DNA of 64,000 bases, from positions 27,809,001 to 27,873,000 of the forward strand of contig OY540813.1 of the NCBI GenBank assembly GCA_961205875.1, given 5' to 3'. The notes beneath the pieces were generated by a model. It was given only the letters and a program-made list of their open reading frames with translations, was not told where the DNA came from and did not search any database. Below are positions 32,561-43,705 of the stretch, piece by piece. Position 1 is the first letter of the stretch; the number at the start of each line of letters is the position of its first letter. The translations under genes were made by a program, and so were the position numbers. This DNA is from Sialis fuliginosa. Its lineage: Eukaryota; Arthropoda; Insecta; Megaloptera; Sialidae.

Positions 32561-33325
32561 TGTATTTATGAAAAATAATGATAACAAAACTTTGTATGAT
32601 ACATTATTGATATTTAATTTTTAGTTAAAAAAATTATTATTCCGTGTCCTTAAAAATTGTATCCTCTCGTGACTACAAAATATCATACATTTACATTAAT
32701 ACAAAATATACACACACGCACGCACATGTGAATTGAGGAATACAAAAAAAATCTCCCACTATATAAAAATGAAATTTTCACAATTATAGTGTTCCAATAT
32801 ACTTCATAAAAAAAAACTATAATGAAAATCAACAAACTAGCACATTTTGTTTAGAATTTGTAAATTATGTTCTATTTACGGAAATTAAATGAAGTAAATA
32901 ATAACTTAATATGCAAATACATTTGCAAAAAAACTACATAAAGCCGACAAATATTTATCAGATATACAACATTATTACAGACATAGCGTGCAAAATGTGC
33001 AATTGGCATTTGTACGTAAAATATAAGTCGAATAATTTTACATAATCTTTTTGCGTGTAAAAATATGCTAGTATTTCAGGAATTCAGTCAATCAAAATAC
33101 AGGAATGTCAAATAGAGACATGAAAAGTGAATATATGTATAATATAACGTTATATTACGCTTTTCAAGTGAAACTATGCTAAAACTTTAATTAACAAATA
33201 TATCGATATTCCGGTTCGAAAAATAAGTTAAAATCAATAATAATTTTATGGTATAAAACAGGTACACTTAAATGTTTTAAATTGCTCTACTGAGATATTA
33301 CATTTTTGCTGTATTAAAAATTATA
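32561..33325. other. AT-rich intron, nothing recognised
   Basis: Low-complexity AT sequence. Confidence 0.4.
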
Positions 33326-33333
33326 TATTAACA

Positions 33334-33380
33334 GTGTTTCCCAACCTGCGGTGCGTATCCCCAGAGGGGGATCCCATTTA
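33334..33380 (+). mobile_element. hAT-like solo terminus
   Basis: The sequence cagtgtttcccaacctgcgg followed by tgcgtatccccagaggggg is a textbook-like CAGTGTTTCCCAACC hAT terminus. It is followed only by AT-rich sequence, so the element is truncated. Confidence 0.65.
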
Positions 33381-33504
33381 TTGGAGTAAACAGTATTAAA
33401 CTAAAATAAAGTAATGTATTTAGGGAAGTAGTCCAAGGATTAATAGTTTATTATAAAACTTTTAATTCCTCTGCTCATGTTTGTTAATTTTCATATAGCC
33501 TAAA

Positions 33505-33570
33505 CTAATTCTAGGGTCGGTTGAGTAGATTTCCTGTTAAAATCGGAACAAACAAACAAATATACAGATA
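33505..33570 (+). repeat. Short retroelement-tail-like block
   Basis: The strings tctagggtcggttgagtaga and aaatcggaacaaacaaacaa resemble the tail phrase of the 32.5-kb block. It is probably the end of a truncated non-LTR-type repeat. Confidence 0.4.
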
Positions 33571-35089
33571 TATAGGTATACTAGAAAACATATTTATTTT
33601 CACTCAAAAGCAAACATAACTAACTCCACTTAACTGATTTCCAAAAGTGTGTGTTATCTTAAATAAACTAAAGTCAAATATTAATCAGTTAATTTTAATG
33701 TACATTTTTACTAGTATAAAATAATAATTTTTAAAAAACTTATTTTCATTGGTAAGAATTAAAACCAACATTTCAAACCGGCTGTCGTTCCCATCTAACA
33801 AAAACTCTTCATCGCTCGTATGCGGTTTAACTTTTTATAGAGAGAATATTGCCGACATGTTAGCATTAATTAACTTTTATATTTGCTTTCACGCTCATTT
33901 CGTTATCGTGGCCACAGTATTTCCATGAATTTTTAATATTTCACTACTGTAAATGGAATAGAAATATAATTCAGTAGAGTATTTTTATATAATAAATTAA
34001 TTATGAAATTATTTTTAAAAAGAATTTCATACAAATGATGTCGATGGAGATTTTTTTATACTAAATAATTAATCAGTGATTAACAAATTCTTGGAAAGGA
34101 TAATTCGTTTTCTGTTTTTTAATATTTATTAGAATTTATAAATATCGTTTAATTAAATTATTTAATCGTTTAAAAGTAATTTTAAAATCGAGCATTTAAA
34201 TAGAAACCAAAATTAATTTTCTAACTCTTAAATAGCCTCTATAAAATTGCACTTACAGTTATCTTACTCTTAATGATCAAATAAAGTACAAATAGGTACA
34301 ATTTTATTCTATTAGCCTATACAAATTGGTAGAAAATAAACTATAGAAAAAAATGTTACCGGTATACATTTTAGAATAATAGCTGTACTTAATGGCATTT
34401 TTATAGGCCTAAGTTTTAAATATAACAGCTTCCTGAATTTCCCTTCCTTCACAATACAAACGAAGCGAAAATGGCTCAACTGGAACAATAAACTCAACTA
34501 ACTTGACAGAAAATTTTGAACGTTAGAACTTAGAATATAGCATTTAACCCTTCCGTTTAAGGGATTCCAAAAATTAAATTTAATAATTGTTTTAGAGAGT
34601 ACATTCAATCCCTACTCTCAAATAACTTTATTAATGACAAAACAATTCTTTATTACCTACTCAAATAACTTTTATTTAAATTTTTGTTAATTTATGTTTT
34701 TATATTTATTTAATAAGTGCTTTTAAAACCGTCGTTTTTGTAATACCCTCACACATATTGACGGTCGTCTTTTATTAGATACCAAAGTTTGCATGAACTA
34801 CACCCAAAAAGTTTTTAATTAATTAAAAAACCTGTTAAACAGTTTGTTTTTTGTTTTACTTTTTCGAGAGATGATGACGGTGGTTGGGTAGTTATTTTTT
34901 TGAAGTTGGTAACAATGCGGTTCGGTTGAAAAATAAGTAAACTTGTGTAGAGTTTTAATTTTGATATTCAACAATCTGTTAGATCTCTTCTGTGCATAAA
35001 TACTTTTTTTAATATAAATTATAAATATAGAACATTAGGTACTATACTTGTTATTTCTTTTTAAGGATGTATTATACGGTTAGTCTGTA
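33571..35089. other. Intron stretch, one candidate conserved patch (33770-33910)
   Basis: The patch includes ttagcattaattaac and cgttatcgtggccac in balanced composition. The rest is AT-rich, with an A/T palindrome gttttta-attaat-taaaaac near 34813. Confidence 0.3.
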
Positions 35090-35090
35090 C

Positions 35091-35285
35091 AGTGGCGCGT
35101 TACACAGTAGGCACTTTAGGCCCCATGGTAAAGTGAAGATAGGGGAGCTGAGGAAATAAGTAAAAAAATATGCATGTGTGTATGTTTGAAGACCTTTTTT
35201 ACTATTAAAATAATTTTGGCTAAAATCTTTTTTTGTTTTCACAATTGTTTATAGAACAAAAAAAGGTCTTCAGGTGTTATCAAAT
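35091..35285. mobile_element. hAT-like terminus followed by an inverted gaagacctttttt pair
   Basis: It begins cagtggcgcgttacacagta, a CAGTGGCG-type hAT end with ggcactttaggcccc. Further right, gaagaccttttttact (35188) and the inverse aaaaaaaggtcttc (35257-35270) form a hairpin. The same gaagacctttttt string occurs inside the hAT-like element at 36990-37155, suggesting a shared family. Confidence 0.5.
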
Positions 35286-36780
35286 TAATTTTTTTTAATA
35301 TTTGTATTAATAATCTGAAAACTTCTGACTAATTGCCATTTCAATATATTATGTACTTGTTAAATAAAAAACACCAAGTATTTTATTGCATTAAAATATA
35401 ATTATTATAGAATAAATAAATGTAATGAAAATAATGTTAATCGTTTACATTTATATTCGACAACTAAAAGTATTAAATATGCACTACCTCCCATTGATTG
35501 CCATCTGATTGATTCAACTCGAACAGCAATTATTTTAGAATACACATTGATTATTATGTGCATTGTGTCCAATTATTTCTTCTATAGATTTTGATATTTT
35601 TACATTTTTTAATTAATTTCTCTCATACGAGACTGGATATAAATGCAATTTCGTATCAATATCCGTACTTATATTTTTTACGTTTTGCCAGGGTTATACT
35701 TAAAAATATTCGCCAATAAGTCGTTTTCCCATGTTAATTTACAAACTACCTATATAACATTTATACTAGACGTTAAAACATTTTGAAAACTATTCAATAC
35801 ATTTGACTATCATTTATGAATAAGTTCGCAAAATTTCATTAATATGTCAGTTATTTGACTATCCATTCAGTATTTCTTAAGAACAACTCAGTATTAGAAC
35901 TAAGTATAAATTAATAAGTAGGCCATGAAATACCCTGACGCCTCTCTTAGATGTAAATATAACATTAACAATAATTAATATTATGAATATAACATCAAAT
36001 GTAAATAATTATACATTTCAATATACCATTATCAAATAACTGTCAATTAACTGACATTGTAGCATAAGTAATTTCATTAAAATATTGAATAATATAATTA
36101 CTGATATAGCTAAACATACAGAGGAAAATCATTTGTAGGAAACATTAATTATGTACGTCTCGTGAACATGAATGGGTGAAATTTAAAAAGGAGCGTCATT
36201 AGTAGAAAGATAATTAACTCTCATAAAAAGAAAACTAGACTTACTCAAATGTTATTCATTTAAGTTTTTCCAACTTTAGTTAATTTTGTTCGTTATTGAA
36301 GTAGGTATAGTCAATATGTTGCAGTATGATTTAATACATTCATTTAGTGCTGAAAGTTCATGGGTTTTGTCTGCTTTTTAAATATCGTAATTCACATTAA
36401 TTGATACCAGATTTTTCATAGTAAATTTTTTTTTTAATTCAAATTTTAAAATATTTTACCAATTACACAAACCTAAGAAAAAGGTCTACTATTCTGAGAA
36501 ATACTGTTTTATTTCTTACATATATTTAAGCGCTGAAAACGAATTTGACCATAATAAAACTTGCTTACCCCTCAAAATTTTTGTTATTTTTGTCGAAAAT
36601 CTTATTAGATTATATTTTTTTACAATTTGCCCTTTTTTTTTATTTGTTAGTGTCTAGTGTAGTTTTACTATGTTTTTTGTTGTTTTGGTAGAATTTATTT
36701 TCATCTTAACAGATTATTTCGTGACTCATAGTGATATTGATATGAGGAGGTGAAATCCAAAACTCCTTCATTCCATTTAA
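35286..36780. other. AT-rich intron, nothing recognised
   Basis: No repeats or exons were seen. Confidence 0.4.
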
Positions 36781-36962
36781 AAAAAAATCGAGATGTCAGT
36801 GAATTTTGAAAGAATTTTTGGCATTATTTCATATTGTAATATCACTTTTGAGTAAAATTCATTTAATCATAATATAATTGAGCGAGTTTTGCTCAATACT
36901 GACATAATATGAAATAATGCCAAATTTTTTTTTCAAAATCCATTGACATCTTCTTTTTGCTT
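36781..36962. mobile_element. Hairpin element, ~75-80-bp arms
   Basis: The left block gatgtcagtgaattttgaaa with ttggcattatttcatatt (36792-36836) is matched in inverse by aatatgaaataatgccaa and ttttcaaaatccattgacatc (36906-36951). The remaining arm is weaker and the loop is about 25-30 bp. Arm identity is roughly 85% in the core. It has no coding capacity. Confidence 0.8.
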
Positions 36963-36989
36963 AAAATTATGTTTTTTAAGTGTAGATTC

Positions 36990-37155
36990 CAGGGCCGTAA
37001 CTAGAGGCTCTGGTGCTCCGTGGCAGCAAGTGACTGAGGGGCCCTTACCATATGCAAAATATAAAAATTGAAGACCTTTTTTTGTTGCAATCAATTTTAC
37101 GCTTGCTGCGGGGCTCCCCTATACTCAGGAGCCTCAGGGTACTGCCCCGGCCCTG
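36990..37155. mobile_element. 166-bp hAT-like MITE
   Basis: Perfect 8-bp ends CAGGGCCG (36990-36997) and CGGCCCTG (37148-37155). Inner inverted matches include aggctc/gagcct and gcagcaag/cttgctgc. CAGGGCCGtaac is a common hAT-type terminus. The 8-bp flanks (gtagattc and atcatctc) do not match, so a target duplication is not confirmed. It shares gaagacctttttt with 35091-35285. Confidence 0.7.
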
Positions 37156-37675
37156 ATCATCTCGGAGATTATCTTATATTTAACAAACGAACTTTTCTGA
37201 TTTATTCAAGTTCATTCGAAAACAGAAAACATTTTTTAGAGATATTGAAAGTTTTACTATTATATTGTAATACTTTTTTGCAATTTTGAACGAAAGCACA
37301 AATTTTTTGGAGTCAGCGATTTTTTTATTGCCAATTTCATTTTTCACATCCAATAATAGTTGAAAAAAAACATGGTCTGGTTAAGAGTACCTACAATATT
37401 TTTTTGTGTGCATGTATTATTGTTTCAATCAGTAGAAAACAAAACAGATACAGCAAAAAACAATTTGACAAAAAAGAAAGTGGAAATTCATTTAACATAT
37501 AATAATAAATTTATAACCACATAAATGAAGCATGTAAACATAATACGTACAACAAATAAAATACATAATTGATAATAACAAAACAGAAGTTATCTCCTCA
37601 CTGTTTAAAACAAACATTCAAATTTAAGAGCACTTTTCTTTAACGCAAAAAATAAAAACAACCGTTTCCATACAC
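37156..37675. other. AT-rich intron, nothing recognised
   Basis: Low-complexity AT sequence. Confidence 0.4.
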
Positions 37676-37679
37676 ATCA

Positions 37680-37975
37680 TTGTTTACTACGAGCTTTCAG
37701 AATCGTCCTGTGCCATTTTATTAGCATGCCTTTTGGCCACCTACAATAACACCACGTTGACACCAACGTAAAATAAACTTTAATGATACGTCACACAGGA
37801 ATTAGGTACGGTTAGTTTAGAACGCTATTTACATAATGTTCTAAATTTCCCGTCAACACAGCTCAGTTTATGATTCCAATGAAAGTTTAAGGGGCCGGGC
37901 GGGTGAATGGGGGGAGGCCGTTTCTAATGGCGACCGCATTTGTATTGTGACGGAAGGAAAAAACAGGATGTTGTT
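37680..37975. other. GC-richer patches, candidate conserved elements
   Basis: Two adjacent blocks (37695-37800, with ttattagcatgccttttggc; and 37855-37960, with ggggccgggcgggtgaatgg and gcgaccgcatttg) are compositionally distinct and non-repetitive with no reading frame. The reading as an enhancer is inference. Confidence 0.3.
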
Positions 37976-38398
37976 ATATTTTAAATTTAGACCTTTTAAA
38001 TGAATTTATTTTGATGTCTTGAAAATTTCTTCCGTTCATTTTAGTGGTGCTGAATTTAAATATTACTTTTTTGTTTGTTTTGAATACATTTTATCTAAAA
38101 GAATGTATTTAAAACACGTTTAAAATACCAGATAATTTAAAACTAATTATTTGGAAATGTACGTGGGTATCTCTATACTTTAAAAACCATTTACTTGAAA
38201 GGATTAATAACAATTATGTCCGGTATTATAAAGAATTAGCTCTAGAGCAAATAAAAATAATAAAAAAAAATTTCGCATGATTTGCTCCTTGTCTGGTTTA
38301 ACAACAAATATCTTACTTATTGAATATTTTTTAATCACTTTAATTTTTTGAAATAGAACCACGTCTTTCCCGGCGTATAGTAGGATAAAGTCTCTACC
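37976..38398. other. AT-rich intron, nothing recognised
   Basis: No structure was noted. Confidence 0.4.
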
Positions 38399-38620
38399 TA
38401 CACTAAAAGAAAAATCGTTCATTAATATTATGAAACGCATTCAACAACCATGAATTCATAGTAATAATGAATAAATACTTTATATTAAAGTAAAAATTCA
38501 TTACTTTTTTACTTTTAATGAATTTTTACTTTAATATGAAGTATTTCTTCATTGTTACTATGAATTCATGGTTGTTGAATTTGTTTCATAATATTAATGA
38601 ACGCTATTTCTTTCAGTGTA
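38399..38620. mobile_element. 222-bp palindromic element, ~105-bp arms
   Basis: The ends are tacact(a/g)aaagaaa and tttctttcagtgta. The arms match in inverse at about 90% with the perfect core cattaatattatgaaac and ttcaacaaccatgaattcat. The loop of about 10-15 bp is T-rich (near 38503-38515). No clear target duplication. It has no coding capacity. Frames at 38204-38440 and 38518-38706 run into it from either side. Confidence 0.93.
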
Positions 38621-39465
38621 TGTTGGACAAAAATCGTTTCAATTTTCATCCTAAAGTAAAAAAAAATTCAAATACTCACTACCTAATGGTTATGCTTTCA
38701 GATTGACTAGCGCGTTTTTTAAATTAAAAGTTTTGCGATTAAGAAATTCGCCAATAAATTCACGAACAAATAAAAATTACAAAAAAATTCACTTATTTAA
38801 ATATAAATCTGAATATATTTTCAAGTACTTTTGAGTATTTATTTCAATATCTAAAATCCATCAGATCAGGATTTTTTCATATCCTCAAAAAATAATTTAA
38901 AAAAAAAAACATAAAATTGTACTATTTTTCGAGTTATAATTGGACTGTTATTTAAAAAAAAACATGTAATTTAATCCCAAAGATTGACTATTTCTGGATA
39001 TTCCAAAAAATTTTACTGTAAGATGAAAATAAAAGCGGTGAGTGGATTTTGTGCCGCTTCATCCCACTATGCGGTGGTAACCTCAGGAGCATAAATGCAA
39101 AGAAAATATGTCACCTTCTAAAAGATTAAAACTCGGAACTAATAATCGTAGAGCAATATATATTATAAAAACGCAAATAGATTTAAAATTTCAAAGAGTT
39201 CTATCCCTCAACGTATAAATAAAAAAGTTAAGCTTATTTTAAAAGGATTGTGAAGTCTCATTCAATCATATGGGAGTGTACGGTAAAAAAATTAACCCCT
39301 TATCTCACATAAAAGGCTTGGATATTTAGGATTTTCTATAATAAATAGCGGAAAAACAAGAAAAAAACAATATTTCGTTCCCTGTCACAGTAATTGATTT
39401 AATTCGACAAAAATACTTCCTGAAACACCGGATACTTTAAAAAAACATTATAAAACATTAGTTTT
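38621..39465. other. AT-rich intron, nothing recognised
   Basis: No repeats or exons. A mildly GC-richer spot lies at 39040-39090. Confidence 0.4.
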
Positions 39466-39469
39466 CGTA

Positions 39470-39690
39470 TTAGGCCGAGGGCCGCTCATAAAGGCGCGGA
39501 GGGCCGCAGATTCTCTAGAGCAAAAGCTGCGAAAGTGGCAAATCGTTTCTGCTTCGGATTTTAATGCAATGGTCCAGTGGTAATAAATATTTAATACTGT
39601 ATAAGCATTTAATGATGTACACTTATTACCACTGCTTTCAGATCGCTGATTTCTACTTAACGTGCAAGTGTCAAAGTCATTCATATAAAC
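39470..39690. other. GC-richer patch containing a 60-nt hairpin, candidate conserved element
   Basis: The left part is GC-rich (gaggcc-type words, cggagggccgcag). A perfect stem CAGTGGTAATAA (39575-39586) / TTATTACCACTG (39623-39634), with further partial pairing inside, forms a hairpin of pre-miRNA size. The - strand frame crossing it (39448-39735) is unrecognised. The hairpin matches no microRNA I know. It could also be a tiny CAGTGG-ended hAT relic. Confidence 0.4.
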
Positions 39691-39779
39691 CATACCATTG
39701 ATTAGAACTGTCTCGTTATAACCTAACTCTGACATGATATCATATATAAAATAATGATCTCACATCTTTATCAAGGACC

Positions 39780-40030
39780 TTTTTCACCCCCTCGTCGTGC
39801 CCGTAGAGCATAATTAATGCAGGGTCGCGTCGATGGGTGACGTCGTGACTCCGCCGTGCATCCGTCATGTTCAAGTTAATACCGTGCGCTCCCTCGGGAA
39901 TAATCAGCCGTGTGTATGTGTGTCTGTCTTAGTTTATAGTTTACTGTCTGTGCAAGTTTGTCAGCAATCTACCGAGTCAGATGTGTCATTTAAGACAAAA
40001 GGAGTAAATAAAAAATCAACTGCAATGATT
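39780..40030. other. GC-richer patch, candidate conserved element
   Basis: It contains gcataattaatgc (a near-palindromic homeodomain-type site) and a CpG-rich gcgtcgatgggtgacgtcgt segment. Composition contrasts with AT-rich flanks. No function can be shown. Confidence 0.3.
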
Positions 40031-42535
40031 TAATAAGATGGGTTAAGTAAAGTATTTGAAAACTTACAAAATCTTCTTAATTATGTTTAGTTATTTTAAA
40101 TTTGTAATTCGTTTGGTTATTTTGTTTCAAACTGTCGAATATACGTATCCAAAAAAGAGAGAAATGTAGAGAAATATGTAGAAATAAAATCAAACATAAA
40201 ACTTAATTAATGTTAAAATTGCCCACAGTATAAAAAACTGGGATAATCATATCCGTATATATAAATACAGTTTATTCGACGGAAAAAAGAGAAGAATTCG
40301 TATTTTGAAATACAAAATAATCCGGCAATTACGCGGCGAAACGTTACGTTAGACAAATACTACTAAAAATTTAATTCCTCGAAAATGGATGCTTGTATAA
40401 ATTGCCAACAGAGTGTATAAGAGAGACAGACGTATAGACGGGGATGAGTTTGAAAGCGGGAGGGATGAAAAAACTCTGTAATTTGGACGAACCCTGAGTG
40501 GGGTAATTAGCAAGAACGCCATTTGCATTTGAACATTTCCATCACTTGAGCGGGCAATCTTGCACGGATTTCGCCACAGATGTCGCTGCGTTACGAACTT
40601 CCGGTGAAGACATCAGTATGTATTTCCGGCACGTTTTTTTAGCCATCGTCAAATGGTATACACAAAATAACGACGCTTAATACACTGTACTTACATAAAA
40701 TTAAAGCACTTTTGGTTCCTTAAAGGATTCCTTTGAAATGTTTTATAATAGAGTCATTTAGATTTAAAATATATTTCTTGTTTTGTCCTACAATACCATT
40801 TTACATTTACCTACCTACATCAAAATAAACTAAAAATATTTGTGTCATTGAACACAAAATATGTTTAAATATTAGCATAGATATGAATAACGTGGATAAA
40901 ATTAACAATAATGTCTTTAGACATTATAATGTTTGATAAATGTACATTAGGATCGAGAGAAAAATAATGTTTCCTCAATTTTAACTTAAACAGCTGTATC
41001 TCGAGATGCGTTTATGAAATTGAGACGTTAGGGGTCTTGTTAATTAACAATAAAATATAATCAACTTTTTCAAATCTCGAATTAATACTATTAATATATT
41101 CAAAAGTCAAATAAAATTATCTAGTGTTGTAGTTGTAACAATTATCATTCAAATACTTTCCATCCCAAGAAAATGCATACATTTTATTGAATTTTACGTA
41201 CCGTTTAGTAAAAAAGTGAAAATTATATTGTGATCCATTTGTGAAATTATTTATCTCGTAACCCTACTCTGTAACTGTAACTAGCTCACTCACTAAAATA
41301 AGATTTACTTGTAATATCATTTCAAATATAATATGATACATGTTGGACCATCTATAGCCACTATAACGATAAAAACGGTATCATTTTTTCTTCCAACCAA
41401 ACGGCTTCGAAACTTCAGCAACACTGATCAATATTTGGAAAGTAGCAGAGATTTTTATACATTTACACATTAAGTGATAAATCATAGTTTCCAATAAGAA
41501 CATCCTCCGGTTTACACTTTCATAACTCCGCGCCAGATGGCAGTGACGTATCTGCCATCAGATAAAGCAAACATCAATATAGCAACATGTGTCTCGTGCT
41601 AGATTTTCAATGTGATGAATTACACTTGTAATATCATATTATTTATTTACATAATGATAATATACATGTGATGTTTTCATTATTATATTCAAGTCTATGT
41701 GTAATTAGGTTCTTATGACTTGGTTTATTCAAAGAGCTACTGTGCCAGTTCTTGTTGAACTACGGGGTGTGGTTCCCAACTTGTATCCGTTTTATGTTTT
41801 GCGTTGTTTGTATATTTTGTTTATATTATTTTTAATGTCTATATACATAGGTATATTATAATTTTTTAATTTATAATATTAAGTAAATTTAATTATATTG
41901 ATACTTATTTAAGAACTAATTCATTATTATTATAAATAATAAATATGGTAAAAAGAATTAATTTTATTGTTTCGATCTTTAAATTATAAAATGGCTATTA
42001 GTAATAAACTTTATATTTCTTCATTATTAGTAAAAATTGCTTTCTATGTTCCGAAATTGATACTGGAATCATTTATTTATTAAAAAATTCGTATTGTTGA
42101 ATTTCGCTAAATTAAAATAAAATATAAAAACAACAGTAAAAAAGTATGAAGTAATAACTAACGTGCAAATCACCCAGATTGGAATAAGGATAACCAAAAG
42201 GTATATTAAAATCCATTAATATTAATGAAAATGTTTAATTATTGCCTTTAAATGTTCAACTGTGTTGAATAAATAAAAGTGACATCTATTTCAGAACAGA
42301 AAGAGTAACTTTTAATGCAAATGTATTTGATAACAAGAACGAAAGCTGAAAATAGAAAATTCCGTATACTGTATTTCAATGAACTATAGATAAAATAACC
42401 ATTACACATATGTATATACATTAAATGAAGTTCATTTAATAATATTTGCCAATTTTCCAACACAACCCGTTTTCAGCGCTGTAAAGGTGGTAGCGCAGAC
42501 ATTATCAGAAAATTAATCAAGAACATTATCGAACC
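40031..42535. other. AT-rich intron with two small GC-richer spots
   Basis: The spot at 40495-40640 is non-repetitive (gccacagatgtcgctgcg). At 41533-41565 the inverse words gatggcag and ctgccatc sit 10 bp apart around tgacgtat. Nothing else was seen. Confidence 0.3.
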
Positions 42536-42672
42536 TTTGGAGAAGTTGTGTTATTCATTTCCACTCGCCGTCGACATCTCGTTAACCAGATATTTAATTA
42601 GAGGCAATCGTACCGACACATTAACGCATACTGCTAATCGCTTTAATACTCATATAGCACACCCTGACCGTT
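42536..42672. promoter_or_regulatory. Candidate conserved element with clustered homeodomain-type sites
   Basis: Balanced composition with ttaattag, cacattaacg, gctaatcgctttaat and gtcgacatctcg in about 130 bp. The cluster of TAAT/ATTA cores and the lack of repeats suggest an enhancer. This is by motif only. Confidence 0.3.
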
Positions 42673-42680
42673 CTACTGCG

Positions 42681-42705
42681 CTAGGGGTGGCCAACCCCAA
42701 ACCAT
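42681..42705 (+). mobile_element. hAT-like solo terminus
   Basis: The string ctaggggtggccaacccc resembles the CAGGGGTGGCCAACC terminal repeats of hAT transposons. No partner end was found. Confidence 0.4.
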
Positions 42706-43555
42706 TTTTAATCAAAATATACGCTTCAATTCAATATGGATTTTTAATTTTATTATTTTGACATATAATATGGTAACTCGACATTTTCGATAAATTGAAT
42801 TAGTGATGGATTCGGAATATTTTCCTGTCTAGTGTTATAAAGAATTTGATCCAGGCCAAAATTTAGTAAAAACTTTCTGCAGGATAAAGAATTTCATTGT
42901 TTTCTGCGAATTTAGTCGGTACAGAAACTAAATTACAAAAATCAATATAAACGACAAAACATCGCGTTTAACATGTTTTTTTTGCTTTTAAATATTTAAT
43001 AAAGCGATTATTAGGATATTTTTTTTTTAGAAATCATAAACTGTAGGTATTTAACAATTATTATAAGGTAATAATACTTACAATTGCTTTATGTTATAAA
43101 GAAGAACAAATTAATAATATATACTATACTTATATGATTTTTAAATGATTGTTAAACATTAAAACTGCGACTATTCAATAACTTGCTTTTTGCATTTTAT
43201 GTACTATGGGCTTAAGAAGTCGTCTGCCAAAAAAACATATACCTAAATATAAACAAAGTTTAAAAACTGAAATAATAACAATAAAATATTAATATAGTAC
43301 ATAGACATATAAAAAATTTTGTTTTTTAGAAGTATAAATGTATTTATAATTTGTTCTTTCAATTTTACATAGTAATAAATACTTCCTATATGATTATCAC
43401 GTTGTAATCTTAAGTGAGGAAATACTTTTGAGGGTTAGTGTATATTACGTTTTAATATATTTATGTAAATGCATAAATATTTAATTAATCGTTCATGATA
43501 GTAATTTAATTATATATGATACGTCCTTAATCTAATTCTTAACTTTCACTCGAAA
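42706..43555. other. AT-rich intron, nothing recognised
   Basis: Low-complexity AT sequence. Confidence 0.4.
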
Positions 43556-43557
43556 TT

Positions 43558-43705
43558 CTGTTTCCACCCCTGTGCACGCATCATCCCCCTCACACGTACA
43601 TAGCCCTCGTCTGTAACACTCACCCCTAGTACACGGTAAGGTGTGCAATGCATGCATATTAAATTTAGGTGAAATATGTCTTATGCAAAGTGAGCGCGTC
43701 TAAAT
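43558..43705. promoter_or_regulatory. Candidate conserved element with POU/octamer-like sites
   Basis: A C-rich stretch (cacgcatcatccccctcaca) is followed by atgcatgcatattaaat and tatgcaaag, an octamer-like pair. It is non-repetitive and compositionally distinct. The role is unproven. Confidence 0.3.

Noticed and set aside
41533..41565. Inverse gatggcag/ctgccatc pair as CTCF or insulator site
   Set aside because: It matches only part of the CTCF core and the spacing is not typical. Kept as a minor note only.
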